Assembly (NCBI GenBank): GCA_947501805.1
Contig: CANMXJ010000003.1
Coordinates: 1-64,000 of the forward strand
From: an uncultured Sulfitobacter sp.
GTDB lineage: Bacteria > Pseudomonadota > Alphaproteobacteria > Rhodobacterales > Rhodobacteraceae
DNA length: 64,000 nucleotides
Reading direction: 5' to 3'
The translations under genes and the position numbers were made by a program. This document shows positions 37,717 through 47,691 of this stretch, one piece after another. Position 1 is the stretch's first letter; each line of letters opens with the position of its first letter. Under the pieces are notes generated by a model. That model was given only the letters and a program-made list of their open reading frames with translations. It searched no databases and was not told where the DNA came from.

Positions 37717-38715
37717 TTATCTACCGGCAACCTTCAGGTCTTGGAGCAGATTATTCAACACCAGAAAGCTTCCTTGGGCATCACACTCTGGCACGGGCAG
37801 TGACAGATTCTGCGTTTTGACCAGCCCGTCACTGCCGAGTTCAAGGGATTGCGCCTCAATCTCAAGGCCGCAGTTGGCTTCGGTGATTTCTGTTTCAACG
37901 CTGAGTGCAATAGTCCCTGACCGGTCGTGCCCGGTTTTGGGAAAGCTGTATACTTCGGCCAAAAGAGGTTCAGCCGCATCTCTTGCACCATGACGTGTCA
38001 ACACGCCACTGACACGAGCAACCGCATCTGAGATTTCTCCCGGCGCACCTTCCCAAAGATGTCCCGCAGATCCGTAGTCAGCATCAAATTCACGTGCGTG
38101 AATCTGGAAACCGGTGTTCCCTTTCCACTGCAGAACCGCACGATCATAATCAGCCAGTTCTTCAACCGTGGCTTGCGCAACTGCACCTTCACCGTTTGTA
38201 AAGGCAAAGATGAACACAGCTTCGACGGCGAGCGCCGGAACTTTGAGGTTCAGCGTACCCTCGTCTGATGTTGTTTCGGTAAATATCATGCCGTTGTGGT
38301 GAACAGTTACCCGTTCATTCCGCAGGCAGGACGCCTCTAGGCTTAGATCGACCATTGCCGCCGCAACGGAGCGGGCTGTCGCAATGACGTCGCATGCCGG
38401 TGCTACCGCAGTTTCCGGCACCGATTGCTCGGGCAGAACACTTTGGGGCGCGGACGCCTTTGTCACTTCCACGTCGGGCGCGGGCAATGAAAGGTCAGTC
38501 TCGAACTCCGCAGAGGTCAGCGTGATCTCTTGCACATCCAACAGCACGTTGTCAGCGGATGCACCCTTAAGCACGGGGTAATCAGCAGGCGCAGCAGGCT
38601 CTGCCTTGTTCCCGTAGCGTTCGCTGGCTGTTTCGGAGCTTTGCATCACAAAGCCGATGCCAATGGCGCAAGCAAGCGCTCCGACGCCCGTGATAATCTC
38701 TTTTTTGCGCATCAT
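37717..38715 (-). CDS. Membrane-anchored protein of unknown function
   Basis: A 332-residue protein with an N-terminal membrane helix or signal anchor (ITGVGALACAIGIGFVMQS), then an Asp/Glu/Ala-rich linker, and a beta-rich body containing four cysteines. Two adjacent ATGs are possible; AAGGGACAGGA precedes them. Genes like this occur beside secA in roseobacters and are sometimes labelled translocase only because of position; I see no translocase motif. It lies 18 bp upstream of the OmpA-fusion gene and is probably co-transcribed with it. Confidence 0.7.
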   Translation of the reverse strand: MMRKKEIITGVGALACAIGIGFVMQSSETASERYGNKAEPAAPADYPVLKGASADNVLLDVQEITLTSAEFETDLSLPAPDVEVTKASAPQSVLPEQSVPETAVAPACDVIATARSVAAAMVDLSLEASCLRNERVTVHHNGMIFTETTSDEGTLNLKVPALAVEAVFIFAFTNGEGAVAQATVEELADYDRAVLQWKGNTGFQIHAREFDADYGSAGHLWEGAPGEISDAVARVSGVLTRHGARDAAEPLLAEVYSFPKTGHDRSGTIALSVETEITEANCGLEIEAQSLELGSDGLVKTQNLSLPVPECDAQGSFLVLNNLLQDLKVAGR

Positions 38716-38803
38716 GGTCCTGTCCCTTCAAACGGAATCGTTCGAAACAGTCATGATGCAGGATCAGGGCCGCGTTATGACCCTGATTTGCAATTAGTGA
38801 GGC

Positions 38804-38834
38804 AAAAAAAGGGCAGTCGTTAAGATAAACGCCC
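38804..38834 (-). terminator. Probable intrinsic terminator of secA
   Basis: On the minus strand, GGGCGTT...AACGACTGCCC folds into a bulged hairpin (CGTT/AACG plus GGG/CCC) followed by seven T residues. The hairpin includes the secA stop codon (38822-38820). Confidence 0.6.
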
Positions 38835-41516
38835 ATGGCAATGCTTGAATTTGTCACCGGATCCACACGGACATGGATCGTTTCGACCCGGATCACCCCA
38901 TGTCGTTGGATCGTCTTCGACAAATCCCGCTGCTGCACCAAGCGGTGTGCTCGAAACAGTTGCTGCCGCTACGGTCTCACCCGCTGCCGCCTGCTGCGCA
39001 AGCATCTGTTCTACCATCGCTGCACGCTCTTCCTCTGACATTGGTTGAATCTGGGCAAGCTTCTGGGTCACTTCCTGACGAAGGGAATCAAGCATACCTT
39101 CAAAAAGCTGGAAGGATTCGTTCTTGTATTCATTCAGCGGATCACGCTGCGCATAACCGCGGAAGCCGACAACAGAACGCAGATGTTCAAGTGTCATCAG
39201 ATGTTCGCGCCATTTCTCGTCGATCGCCTGCAACAACATATGTTTTTCGATGTTACGCATGTTTTCGGGACCAAAGGCTTCGGTCTTGCCTGCCATCAAT
39301 TCATCGGTCGCCGCAATCAGACGTTCGCGGATCACTTCGTCATCCACACCTTCTTCTTCACACCAGTCTACAATGGGCAGATTGACGTTCAGGTTTTCCG
39401 CAACTGCATCCTTGAAACCCTGCGCGTCCCACTGGTCCGCATAGGTTTTGGGCGGCATATAGGTGTCGATCAGATCGTCGATCATCTGATGACGCATGTC
39501 TGTTGTAATCTCGGACAGGTCGTCAGATTCCATGATGTCGCGGCGCTGGCCAAAGATGACCTTGCGCTGTTCGTTCATCACATCATCGAATTTTAATAGC
39601 TGCTTGCGAATGTCGAAGTTACGGCCTTCAACCTTAGCCTGCGCACGTTCGAGTGACTTATTCACCCAAGGATGCACAATCGCCTCGCCCTCTTTCAGTC
39701 CCAGCGTGGTCAGCACTTTTTCAAGGCGTTCTGACCCGAAAATCCGCATCAGGTCATCTTCCAGAGACAGGAAGAAAGACGTGCGGCCCGGATCGCCCTG
39801 ACGGCCAGAGCGGCCGCGCAACTGGTTATCAATCCGGCGGCTTTCGTGACGTTCGGACGCAAGAACGTACAATCCGCCCGCCTCCAGAACCTTTTTCTTC
39901 TCATCCGCGTGTTCCGCTTCGATACGCGCACGGATCGCTTCGGGATCGGCGTCTGGATCAGCGTCCAAGGCTTCCAGCACCTTCATTTCAACGTTGCCGC
40001 CCAGCTGAATGTCGGTACCACGACCCGCCATGTTGGTGGCGATTGTCACCGCGCCCAGCTTGCCGGCATCGGCAATGATTTGCGCTTCTTTTTCGTGCTG
40101 ACGTGCATTCAGCACATTGTGCGCGATTCCGTCAGCAGTCAGCATTTGCGACAAGTGCTCCGACTTCTCGATGGAGGTCGTCCCGACCAGACAAGGCTGC
40201 CCCTTGGCATGGGATTCTTTGACCTTTTCGATCATCGCTTTGTATTTTTCGTTCGCCGTACGGTAGACGGCATCATCCTCGTCCACACGCGCAATCGGCA
40301 AATTGGTCGGGATTTCCACAACCCCAAGGCCGTAAATTTCGCCGAATTCCTCGGCTTCGGTCAGGGCCGTACCTGTCATACCCGCAAGCTTGTCATACAA
40401 ACGGAAGTAGTTTTGGAACGTCACAGATGCGAGCGTGACGTTTTCGGGCATGATTGACGTGCCTTCTTTGGCCTCAATCGCTTGATGCAAACCATCCGAA
40501 AGACGGCGACCCTGCATCATTCGGCCTGTGAATTCGTCGATCAGCATGATTTCACCGTCACGGACGATGTAATCTTTATCTTTGGTAAACAGCGTATGCG
40601 CCCGCAAACCCTGGTTCACGTGATGCACAATTGTTGTGCTTTCAGGATCATAAAGGGACTGACCCTCTTTCATCAGATCGCGCGAGCGCAGCAATTCTTC
40701 AAGGAATTCGTTGCCCTCATCGGTAAAGGTCACGTTGCGAGTTTTTTCATCCAGCTCGTAATGCTCTGGCTTCAGCTCGGGGATCAGCTCGTTGATAGTC
40801 AGATACATGTCCGACCGATCTTCGGCGGGGCCGGAGATGATGAGGGGTGTGCGCGCCTCGTCGATCAGAATGCTGTCGACTTCGTCCACAATCGCAAAGT
40901 AGTGATGCTTTTGCAGAATTTCATCGAGGTTGGATTTCATGTTGTCGCGCAGATAGTCGAAACCCAGTTCGTTGTTTGTGGCATAGGTAATGTCGCTGCC
41001 GTAGGCTGCACGCTTTTCCTCAGTTGTCATGCCGGCAATTGCCGCACCCGAGGTCAGACCCAGTGCATTAAACACCTTACCCATCCAGTCAGAGTCGCGC
41101 TGCACAAGGTAGTCGTTGACCGTGACGATATGCACTCCCTTGCCCGGCAAGGCATTCAGATAAGCAGCCAATGCGGCAGTCAGGGTCTTGCCCTCACCTG
41201 TTTTCTGCTCTGAAATATTACCTTGATGCAGGAAAATCGCCGCCAGCATCTGTGTATCAAATGCCCGCAAACCCAATGTGCGGCGTGCGGCCTCACGGCA
41301 GTTGGCAAAGGCTTCGGGCAACAGGTCATCAAGGCTCTCGCCGCCCATTGCACGCTTGGCCAGCTCCTCGGTCTTTTCCTTGATGCCCTCATCGCTCAGC
41401 TTTTCAAATTCAGGCTCCAGCGCGTTGATCTTGTCGACCAATGGCCGTGCCGCCTTTATTTTGCGATCATTAGGCGTGCCAAAGACCTTTTTGGCGATTG
41501 TTCCGATACCCAGCAT
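38820..41516 (-). CDS. secA: Preprotein translocase ATPase SecA
   Basis: A 898-residue motor ATPase that drives proteins through SecYEG. Walker A is in [14 protein letters not shown], the DEAD-like box in [17 protein letters not shown], and motif VI in [17 protein letters not shown]. The C terminus keeps the zinc-binding [14 protein letters not shown] that contacts SecB and phospholipid. Divergent from the parvulin gene, across a 175-bp gap with a CGCCCT-TT-AGGGCG hairpin at 41611-41624. Confidence 0.99.
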   Translation of the reverse strand: MLGIGTIAKKVFGTPNDRKIKAARPLVDKINALEPEFEKLSDEGIKEKTEELAKRAMGGESLDDLLPEAFANCREAARRTLGLRAFDTQMLAAIFLHQGNISEQKTGEGKTLTAALAAYLNALPGKGVHIVTVNDYLVQRDSDWMGKVFNALGLTSGAAIAGMTTEEKRAAYGSDITYATNNELGFDYLRDNMKSNLDEILQKHHYFAIVDEVDSILIDEARTPLIISGPAEDRSDMYLTINELIPELKPEHYELDEKTRNVTFTDEGNEFLEELLRSRDLMKEGQSLYDPESTTIVHHVNQGLRAHTLFTKDKDYIVRDGEIMLIDEFTGRMMQGRRLSDGLHQAIEAKEGTSIMPENVTLASVTFQNYFRLYDKLAGMTGTALTEAEEFGEIYGLGVVEIPTNLPIARVDEDDAVYRTANEKYKAMIEKVKESHAKGQPCLVGTTSIEKSEHLSQMLTADGIAHNVLNARQHEKEAQIIADAGKLGAVTIATNMAGRGTDIQLGGNVEMKVLEALDADPDADPEAIRARIEAEHADEKKKVLEAGGLYVLASERHESRRIDNQLRGRSGRQGDPGRTSFFLSLEDDLMRIFGSERLEKVLTTLGLKEGEAIVHPWVNKSLERAQAKVEGRNFDIRKQLLKFDDVMNEQRKVIFGQRRDIMESDDLSEITTDMRHQMIDDLIDTYMPPKTYADQWDAQGFKDAVAENLNVNLPIVDWCEEEGVDDEVIRERLIAATDELMAGKTEAFGPENMRNIEKHMLLQAIDEKWREHLMTLEHLRSVVGFRGYAQRDPLNEYKNESFQLFEGMLDSLRQEVTQKLAQIQPMSEEERAAMVEQMLAQQAAAGETVAAATVSSTPLGAAAGFVEDDPTTWGDPGRNDPCPCGSGDKFKHCHGRLS

Positions 41517-41691
41517 GTGCTCTCCAGCCGACGTTTTGATTGTGCGCAGCGATCTGCTTGCCCAAGCCTCTGTCAGCCCCTAGATAGTTGGGGAACATGG
41601 CCGGTATGTGCGCCCTTTAGGGCGATGTAAGGGCCGCACCATAGGCTGTCAATGTAACAGCCCGATACAGGCACAAACGATAGGACGATCC

Positions 41692-42540
41692 ATGCAAAAA
41701 CCCCTCACATATCTGGCATCTGCAGCACTTATGGTCACATTGGCGCTTCCGATGGCGGCGCAGGACGAACCGAACCTTAATACCGTTGTGGCCACAGTAA
41801 ATGGCACAGACATTACGTTGGGTCACATGCTCGTCGCCCGCGCCACCCTGCCAGAGCAGTATCAGCAACTGCCTGACGAGGTGCTTTTTCAGGGCATTCT
41901 GGACCAGTTGGTGCAACAAACCGCATTGGTCGGTACATTTACCGGCGAATTACCGCCACGCGTCACCCTGTCCATTGAAAACGAAACCCGTTCGTTGACG
42001 GCAGGAGAAGTAGTTGAACAGGTAATGGCGGCCGATCTTGATGAAGCGGACGTTCAAGCCGCCTATGACGAACAATACGAAAACGCAGAAGCCGGGGACG
42101 AATACAATGCCTCGCATATTCTGGTCGAGACCGAAGAAGAAGCGAAGGCGATCAAGGAAGAGCTCGACAATGGCGCGGACTTTGCCGAAATGGCCCGCGA
42201 AAAATCAACAGGTCCGTCTGGCCCCGGGGGCGGGTCTCTTGGCTGGTTTGGCAAAGGCATGATGGTTCCTACCTTCGAAGCGGCGGTGGTTGATATGGCC
42301 ATCGGTGCGGTTTCTGAGCCGGTGGAAACACAATTCGGCTGGCACCTGATCATGCTCAACGAAAAACGCAAAACCGAAGCGCCAACACTTGAGTCAGTCC
42401 GTGAGGAATTGGAACTTCAGGTGCGGCAAACACGTGTACAGACACGGATTGAGGAAATCACTGCAGAAGCAGACGTGGATCGGACCGCGGCCGAAACAAT
42501 CGACCCTAAAGTTTTGCAAAACCTAGACTGGCTGGAGTAA
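41692..42540 (+). CDS. Periplasmic parvulin-type peptidyl-prolyl isomerase
   Basis: A 282-residue exported foldase with a signal peptide (residues 1-24, ending ALPMAAQ), an N-terminal SurA-like helical region, and a PpiC/rotamase domain at about residues 135-235 (ASHILVETEEEAKAI, GGGSLGWFGKGMMVPTFEAAV, VETQFGWHLIML). It would assist outer-membrane and periplasmic protein folding after Sec export, which suits its place divergent from secA. I chose the ATG at 41692; the longer open frame lacks a signal-peptide start. Confidence 0.92.
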   Translation: MQKPLTYLASAALMVTLALPMAAQDEPNLNTVVATVNGTDITLGHMLVARATLPEQYQQLPDEVLFQGILDQLVQQTALVGTFTGELPPRVTLSIENETRSLTAGEVVEQVMAADLDEADVQAAYDEQYENAEAGDEYNASHILVETEEEAKAIKEELDNGADFAEMAREKSTGPSGPGGGSLGWFGKGMMVPTFEAAVVDMAIGAVSEPVETQFGWHLIMLNEKRKTEAPTLESVREELELQVRQTRVQTRIEEITAEADVDRTAAETIDPKVLQNLDWLE

Positions 42541-42545
42541 CTTCG

Positions 42546-43772
42546 TTGGGTAAGATCACCAAGACTTCGCCGCTCGCCCCTGAAGCATTTCCGGACCTGC
42601 CGGTTGTTGACGGGGTGCGTTTTGCAACAGCCTCTGCCGGTGTGAAGTATGAGGGGCGTGCCGATGTAATGCTCGCGTTGCTCGACCCGGGGACGACAAT
42701 CGCCGGTGTCTTTACCCGCTCTCAAACCCGATCCGCACCTGTCCTGGATTGTCAGGAAAAGATTGGCGGTCCTTCTGATCAAGGTGCGGCCATCCTTGTG
42801 AACTCGGGCAATGCCAACGCCTTTACCGGGCAAAGTGGTGTAAAAGCAGTGCAAGCGATCACACAGGCGGTGTCTGACACCTGCGATGTTCCGCAGTCCC
42901 GCGTGTTTACGTCGTCCACAGGCGTTATCGGAGAACCACTTCCTTTTCAAAAGGTGACAGCCGTCATCTCGGACGTCCACAAACAGCTGGACGTGGCGGG
43001 TATCTCAACTGCGGCCAAGGCGATAATGACAACGGACACCTATCCAAAAGGTGCTTGTGCTACTGTCGATATTGACGGAAAACCCGTCACGATTGCAGGA
43101 ATTGCCAAAGGATCAGGCATGATCGCGCCGGACATGGCGACGATGTTGGTCTATATCTTTTCCGATGCCGTCGTTGAACAAGTTACTTTGCAAAAGATCG
43201 TTTCTGCGCAAGCAGACACGACTTTCAACTGCATCACCGTCGACAGTGATACCTCAACCTCGGATACCGTGATCGTTGCAGCTACAGGCGCATCTGGTGT
43301 TGACGTAACGCATGATCCCGCGTTTTCAGACGCATTGCACAGCGTTATGCTTGATCTTGCCCATCAGGTGGTCCGCGATGGTGAAGGCGCGACAAAATTT
43401 GTTGAAATCGCAATTACTGGTGCAGCAAATGACGCAGACGCCAGAATTCATGGTCTTGCGATTGCCAACTCTCCTCTTGTGAAGACCGCAATTGCCGGTG
43501 AGGATCCGAACTGGGGTCGCATCGTAATGGCGATTGGAAAGTCCGGTGCCGCAGCAGACCGCGACCGTCTGGCAATCCGTTTCGGAGATGTCGAAGTGGC
43601 CAAAGACGGTTGGCGCAGCGCGGATTATTCAGAGGAAGATGCCGCTGCTCATATGAAAGGTCAAAAGATCACAATTGGCGTTGATCTTGGGATCGCGTCT
43701 GGCACCGCAACAGTATGGACCTGCGATCTGACACATGGGTACATCGAGATCAACGCGGACTACCGGTCATGA
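42546..43772 (+). CDS. argJ: Bifunctional glutamate N-acetyltransferase / N-acetylglutamate synthase
   Basis: A 408-residue ArgJ, which transfers acetyl from N-acetylornithine to glutamate in arginine synthesis. The self-cleavage site is in KGSGMIAPDMATMLVYIFSD (about residue 195), where Ala-Thr is split to give alpha and beta subunits; the nucleophilic Thr is present. The start is TTG at 42546, 5 bp after the parvulin gene, with TGGAG overlapping that gene's end. Confidence 0.97.
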   Translation: MGKITKTSPLAPEAFPDLPVVDGVRFATASAGVKYEGRADVMLALLDPGTTIAGVFTRSQTRSAPVLDCQEKIGGPSDQGAAILVNSGNANAFTGQSGVKAVQAITQAVSDTCDVPQSRVFTSSTGVIGEPLPFQKVTAVISDVHKQLDVAGISTAAKAIMTTDTYPKGACATVDIDGKPVTIAGIAKGSGMIAPDMATMLVYIFSDAVVEQVTLQKIVSAQADTTFNCITVDSDTSTSDTVIVAATGASGVDVTHDPAFSDALHSVMLDLAHQVVRDGEGATKFVEIAITGAANDADARIHGLAIANSPLVKTAIAGEDPNWGRIVMAIGKSGAAADRDRLAIRFGDVEVAKDGWRSADYSEEDAAAHMKGQKITIGVDLGIASGTATVWTCDLTHGYIEINADYRS

Positions 43773-43794
43773 TCACCACCACAAAGGTGCAAAA

Positions 43795-44193
43795 ATGAAG
43801 GTTGTTCTGGTGTCTGCCGTTGCGCTGATAGATGTGGACGGTCGGATTTTGTTGGCCCAACGTCCGGAAGGCAAATCCATGGCGGGCCTGTGGGAATTTC
43901 CCGGCGGCAAGGTTGAAACCGGCGAAACACCCGAAGTCGCGTTAATCCGTGAACTACAAGAAGAGTTGGGGATTAACACATGGGAATCCTGCCTTGCCCC
44001 GCTCACGTTTGCCAGCCACACCTATGATACCTTCCATCTACTCATGCCGCTTTTTGCCTGTAGAAAATGGGAAGGCACCCCCATGTCACAAGAAAATCAG
44101 GCACTGAAGTGGGTTCACGCCAAGGAGTTGAGGAACTACCCGATGCCCGCCGCAGATGTACCCTTGATCCCGATTCTGCGCGACTGGCTTTGA
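43795..44193 (+). CDS. mutT: 8-oxo-dGTP diphosphatase MutT
   Basis: A 132-residue Nudix hydrolase that removes oxidised dGTP. The Nudix box GGKVETGETPEVALIREL-QEELGI (GX5EX7REXXEEXGX) is intact at residues 38-60. I chose the ATG at 43795, preceded by AAAGGTG; earlier in-frame codons lie in the 22-bp gap after argJ. ArgJ-MutT order is common in Rhodobacterales and is likely one operon with the parvulin gene. Confidence 0.94.
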   Translation: MKVVLVSAVALIDVDGRILLAQRPEGKSMAGLWEFPGGKVETGETPEVALIRELQEELGINTWESCLAPLTFASHTYDTFHLLMPLFACRKWEGTPMSQENQALKWVHAKELRNYPMPAADVPLIPILRDWL

Positions 44194-44313
44194 TCCCGGC
44201 GATCTTTCATCAATTATGCCGTTTTAGGTGGATTGCCGCCCACAGCGAAACAATACCCTAGCGTATTCGTAAGTTGTTTACTAAGCTTGGCCAACTGTCT
44301 GCGGGGGGAGAAT

Positions 44314-44448
44314 ATGCTGCGTACGATCACACTTGGTTCTTGTGTTTCGGTTCAAGGTATTTTTGTAAAAGATATGCCGGACGGACGTGTTGCTGTGAAA
44401 GTGGACGACACTGTCTATCAAGGTAAACCTGTAATCCGGAAGAACTAG
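44314..44448 (+). CDS. 44-residue protein of unknown function
   Basis: An ATG-initiated 45-codon frame with an excellent ribosome site (GGGGGGAG, three bases before AATATG). The product begins MLRTITLGSCVSVQG and ends GKPVIRKN, is basic, cytoplasmic by appearance and has one cysteine. An intrinsic terminator follows 46 bp downstream, making a self-contained single-gene unit. I believe similar short proteins occur in related genomes but do not recognise a function. Confidence 0.68.
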   Translation: MLRTITLGSCVSVQGIFVKDMPDGRVAVKVDDTVYQGKPVIRKN

Positions 44449-44493
44449 CACATATCCGATCAACTATAGGATCGAATAGCGAACAGATAATAG

Positions 44494-44526
44494 AAAAAGG
44501 GGCCGCATCAGCAGCCCCTTTTTTTT
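44494..44526. terminator. Strong bidirectional intrinsic terminator
   Basis: AAAAAGGGGC (44494-44503) pairs with GCCCCTTTTT (44514-44523), followed on the plus strand by further Ts (eight in all). On the minus strand the A run provides a T tract, so it can also end the infB operon, whose stop is 43 bp away. Confidence 0.92.
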
Positions 44527-44568
44527 GGTACCCGCAAGCCAGGCCTTATTCAGACCTGACTGCCTAAT

Positions 44569-47040
44569 TTACGCCAGAGTGCGCGTCACTTCTTCACGCG
44601 TGAAGATTTCGATCACATCATCAGGACGGATGTCTTCATAGTTTTCGAAGGCCATGCCACATTCCTGACCGGACTGAACTTCAGGCACTTCGTCCTTGAA
44701 GCGCTTGAGGGTCTTCAAAGTGCCTTCGTGAATTACCACGTTGTCACGCAGCAAACGCACACCAGCAGAACGACGCGCCACGCCCTCAGTGACGAGACAG
44801 CCAGCAACTTTACCGATGCCAGTAACCTTGAATACCTCTTTGATGGTCGCGTAACCAATGAAGTTCTCTTTGATCTCGTTGCTGAGCAGGCCGGAAGCGG
44901 CCGCTTTTACATCATCCACCAGATCATAGATGATGGAATAATAACGGATTTCGACGCCCTTCTGATTGGCAGTGTTCCGTGCCGATGCATTAGCACGCAC
45001 GTTAAAGCCAAGGATCGGCGCGCCGGAGGCTTCGGCCAGACCAACGTCCGTGTCCGTGATCGCACCGACGCCGGAGTGCAGCACGCGCACGCGCACTTCA
45101 TCGTTGCCGATTTTCTCCATCGCCTGAACAATCGCTTCGGCAGAACCCTGCACATCCGCTTTGACCAAGATTGGCAGTTCCGAAACATCCTCATCCGCCT
45201 TGGCATTCGCCATCAGCTGTTCGAGGGTTGTCGCCGCACCAGCCGCCGCACGTTTGTCCTTGGCCGCTTGCGCACGATAATCCGCAATTTCACGCGCCTG
45301 CGCTTCGGTATCCGTCACGTTCAATACGTCGCCTGCTTCGGGAGTGCCGTTGAGACCCAGAACCTCAACAGGAACCGATGGTCCGGCTTCTTTGACACGA
45401 TTGCCCTGATCGTCGATCAGCGCACGGACCTTACCGTACTGCTCACCCACAACAAAGATGTCGCCTTGGCGCAGTGTACCGTTCTGAACCAGAACCGTCG
45501 CTACGGGGCCGCGGCCTACGTCAAGCTGCGCCTCGATCACGGCACCAACGGCAGCACGATCAGGGTTCGCCTTCAACTCAAGCAGTTCCGCCTGAAGCGC
45601 GATGGCCTCCAGCAGTTGATCCAGACCTTGACCGGTAATCGCAGACACTTCGACGTCTTGCACTTCACCAGACATTTTCTCGACGATGACTTCGTGCTGA
45701 AGCAAATCTGTACGAACCTTGTCAGGGTTTGCTGCAGGGCGGTCGATCTTGTTGATCGCAACAATCATCGGCACTTGCGCTGCTTTCGCATGGGCAATCG
45801 CCTCGATCGTTTGCGGCATGACCGCATCATCCGCCGCAACAACCAGGACAACGATATCCGTCACCTGAGCACCGCGCGAGCGCATGGACGTAAACGCCGC
45901 GTGACCGGGTGTGTCGAGGAACGACAGCACCTGACCGCCATCGGTTGTCACCTGATAAGCACCGATGTGCTGCGTAATACCACCCGCTTCACCCGCAACA
46001 ACTTTGGCGTTGCGAATTGCATCAAGCAGCGATGTCTTGCCGTGGTCAACGTGACCCATGATCGTGATGACTGGTGGGCGTGGTTTCAGATCCTTCGGAT
46101 CGTCCTCGATTTCCTTGATCACGTCCTCAACGTCCGCGTCAGAAACACGCACAACCTTGTGGCCGAACTCCTCGATGATCAGCTCGGCTGTATCCGCATC
46201 AATGGTTTCGTTCTGCGTCACCATCAAACCGTTGTTCATCAATGCCTTGACAACAGCACCGGTTTTCTCGGCCATACGTGCGGCCAGTTCGGACACAACA
46301 ATCGCCGGCGGCAGGTTCACGTTACGAATGATCTTTTCGCGCTCGACGTTACCGCCCATCGCTTTTTGACGGGCACGCTCTTGCTTGCGCTTCATCTGCG
46401 CCATTGAGCGCTGTCGGCCACCTTCACCACCGCGCAGCGCCTGATTCAGCGTCAGCTTGCCAGAGCGACGATCATCGGTGCGGTTCTTCTTGTTTGTTTC
46501 TTCGCGATCCCGCTCGGTCTTGCGCGGGGTCTGACCCGGCAAAGCCTTGTTCGGCGCAGGACGTGCGGCGGCAGGCGCGGCGGGCGCAGGCGCAGACGCG
46601 GCCTGTGCAGCAGCCTCGGCCTCACGCTTGGCTCGCTCTTCCTCTTCGGCTTTCGCCTTGAGGCTTTCTTCACGCGCCAGATCTTCTGCCTCTTTGGCTT
46701 CGATTTCCGCACGGCGACGCTCACGCTCTTCAGCGCGCGCTTTTTCTTCTGCGGCACGTGCAGCGGCTTCTTCGACCTCACGTGACTTCGCAGCCTGAAC
46801 CGCCTTCAAACGACGCTCCATCTCGGCGTCGGTTATGCCCGCTGGACGTTTGGAAGGGTCGCCAACAGGCCCGGCACCCGGCCCGGATGGCTTCTGGCCA
46901 CCCGGCTTTGGTACCACAACGCGCTTGCGCTTGGTTTCCACCACGACGTTCTTGGTCCGCCCGTGGCTAAAGCTCTGCTTTACGTTGCTGGGACGCGAAC
47001 CGCCCAGACCCAATGTTTTTCTGCCGTCTGTATCGCTCAT
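44569..47040 (-). CDS. infB: Translation initiation factor IF-2
   Basis: A 823-residue GTPase that places initiator tRNA. Residues 1 to about 270 are a charged, repetitive Ala/Glu/Arg-rich extension typical of proteobacterial IF-2; IF2_N follows. The G domain has [15 protein letters not shown] (G1), DTPGHAAF (G3) and [10 protein letters not shown] (G4), and the C-terminal tRNA-binding domains end near REEVTRTLA. It is the last gene of the rimP-nusA-ylxR-infB operon. Confidence 0.98.
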   Translation of the reverse strand: MSDTDGRKTLGLGGSRPSNVKQSFSHGRTKNVVVETKRKRVVVPKPGGQKPSGPGAGPVGDPSKRPAGITDAEMERRLKAVQAAKSREVEEAAARAAEEKARAEERERRRAEIEAKEAEDLAREESLKAKAEEEERAKREAEAAAQAASAPAPAAPAAARPAPNKALPGQTPRKTERDREETNKKNRTDDRRSGKLTLNQALRGGEGGRQRSMAQMKRKQERARQKAMGGNVEREKIIRNVNLPPAIVVSELAARMAEKTGAVVKALMNNGLMVTQNETIDADTAELIIEEFGHKVVRVSDADVEDVIKEIEDDPKDLKPRPPVITIMGHVDHGKTSLLDAIRNAKVVAGEAGGITQHIGAYQVTTDGGQVLSFLDTPGHAAFTSMRSRGAQVTDIVVLVVAADDAVMPQTIEAIAHAKAAQVPMIVAINKIDRPAANPDKVRTDLLQHEVIVEKMSGEVQDVEVSAITGQGLDQLLEAIALQAELLELKANPDRAAVGAVIEAQLDVGRGPVATVLVQNGTLRQGDIFVVGEQYGKVRALIDDQGNRVKEAGPSVPVEVLGLNGTPEAGDVLNVTDTEAQAREIADYRAQAAKDKRAAAGAATTLEQLMANAKADEDVSELPILVKADVQGSAEAIVQAMEKIGNDEVRVRVLHSGVGAITDTDVGLAEASGAPILGFNVRANASARNTANQKGVEIRYYSIIYDLVDDVKAAASGLLSNEIKENFIGYATIKEVFKVTGIGKVAGCLVTEGVARRSAGVRLLRDNVVIHEGTLKTLKRFKDEVPEVQSGQECGMAFENYEDIRPDDVIEIFTREEVTRTLA

Positions 47041-47048
47041 TTAGCTCG

Positions 47049-47669
47049 TCATCCTTTCGGCTGGCCGCTGCCAGCCTCGTTTTGTCGCACGCCTTTAAGT
47101 CGTTGGGCTTCCTCTACAACACGCAGAGTGAGTCCACCAGAGGCGAGCGCCCCATGTATCACAGTTTGGCGTCCGAATGCCAAACCCAATTCATCCGCCG
47201 TCAGCCAGCCAATGTATTGACCGTAGTGCGGCGTGCTCAGTTTCGTTTTGCCGCGTTCAGAGCCATCAGTGGCCTGAATAAGCACTTCGGCTTCTTCGTT
47301 CTGAAGCCAGCTTTTGACCTTTTCGTACCCCGCAACGGCCCGTCCGCCCTTGCGTTGCAGCGAAATCAGGTCAACCACGCGCCGTGCAAGTTGCTTTTCA
47401 ACTTCTTCGACAAGATCGTCCTGAACAGTGACCTGCATTTTGGCGGCACGCGTGAACAGTTTCTTGTTCACCGCTTGCTCAATCGCCGCGCGGTCCGCTG
47501 CAACATATATACCACGTCCCGGCAGTTTACCCAAAATATCCGGATAAATCTGATTATCCGGACCCACCACAAAGCGGATCAGCCCGTATTTGGGCTGCAC
47601 CTCGCCCGTGGCAATGCACTTGCGGTCAGGACCGTCTGCGCGGTCTTTGGAGGCGCCACCGCGACTCAT
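47049..47669 (-). CDS. ylxR: YlxR/DUF448 RNA-binding protein with a C-terminal L7Ae-like domain
   Basis: A 206-residue protein. Residues about 10-85 form the YlxR domain (RKCIATGEVQPKYGLIRFVV, GKLPGRGIYVAADR). The rest (residues about 95-190, RVVDLISLQRKGGRAVAGYEKVKSWL, EAEVLIQATDGSE) looks like an L7Ae/L30e fold, as in many alphaproteobacterial YlxR proteins. It sits between nusA and infB, as in the conserved operon; the role is in RNA binding but not well defined. I chose the ATG at 47669; the open frame to 47744 overlaps nusA. Confidence 0.9.
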   Translation of the reverse strand: MSRGGASKDRADGPDRKCIATGEVQPKYGLIRFVVGPDNQIYPDILGKLPGRGIYVAADRAAIEQAVNKKLFTRAAKMQVTVQDDLVEEVEKQLARRVVDLISLQRKGGRAVAGYEKVKSWLQNEEAEVLIQATDGSERGKTKLSTPHYGQYIGWLTADELGLAFGRQTVIHGALASGGLTLRVVEEAQRLKGVRQNEAGSGQPKG

Positions 47670-47691
47670 CAGGTCAGTCCGAGGCCTGAGA

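Noticed and set aside
37717..38715. Translocase subunit function for the gene next to secA
   Set aside because: No translocase motif; the idea rests on position only.
44728..46407. 559-codon open frame antisense to infB
   Set aside because: Mirror of the IF-2 gene; composition-driven and unrecognisable as a protein.
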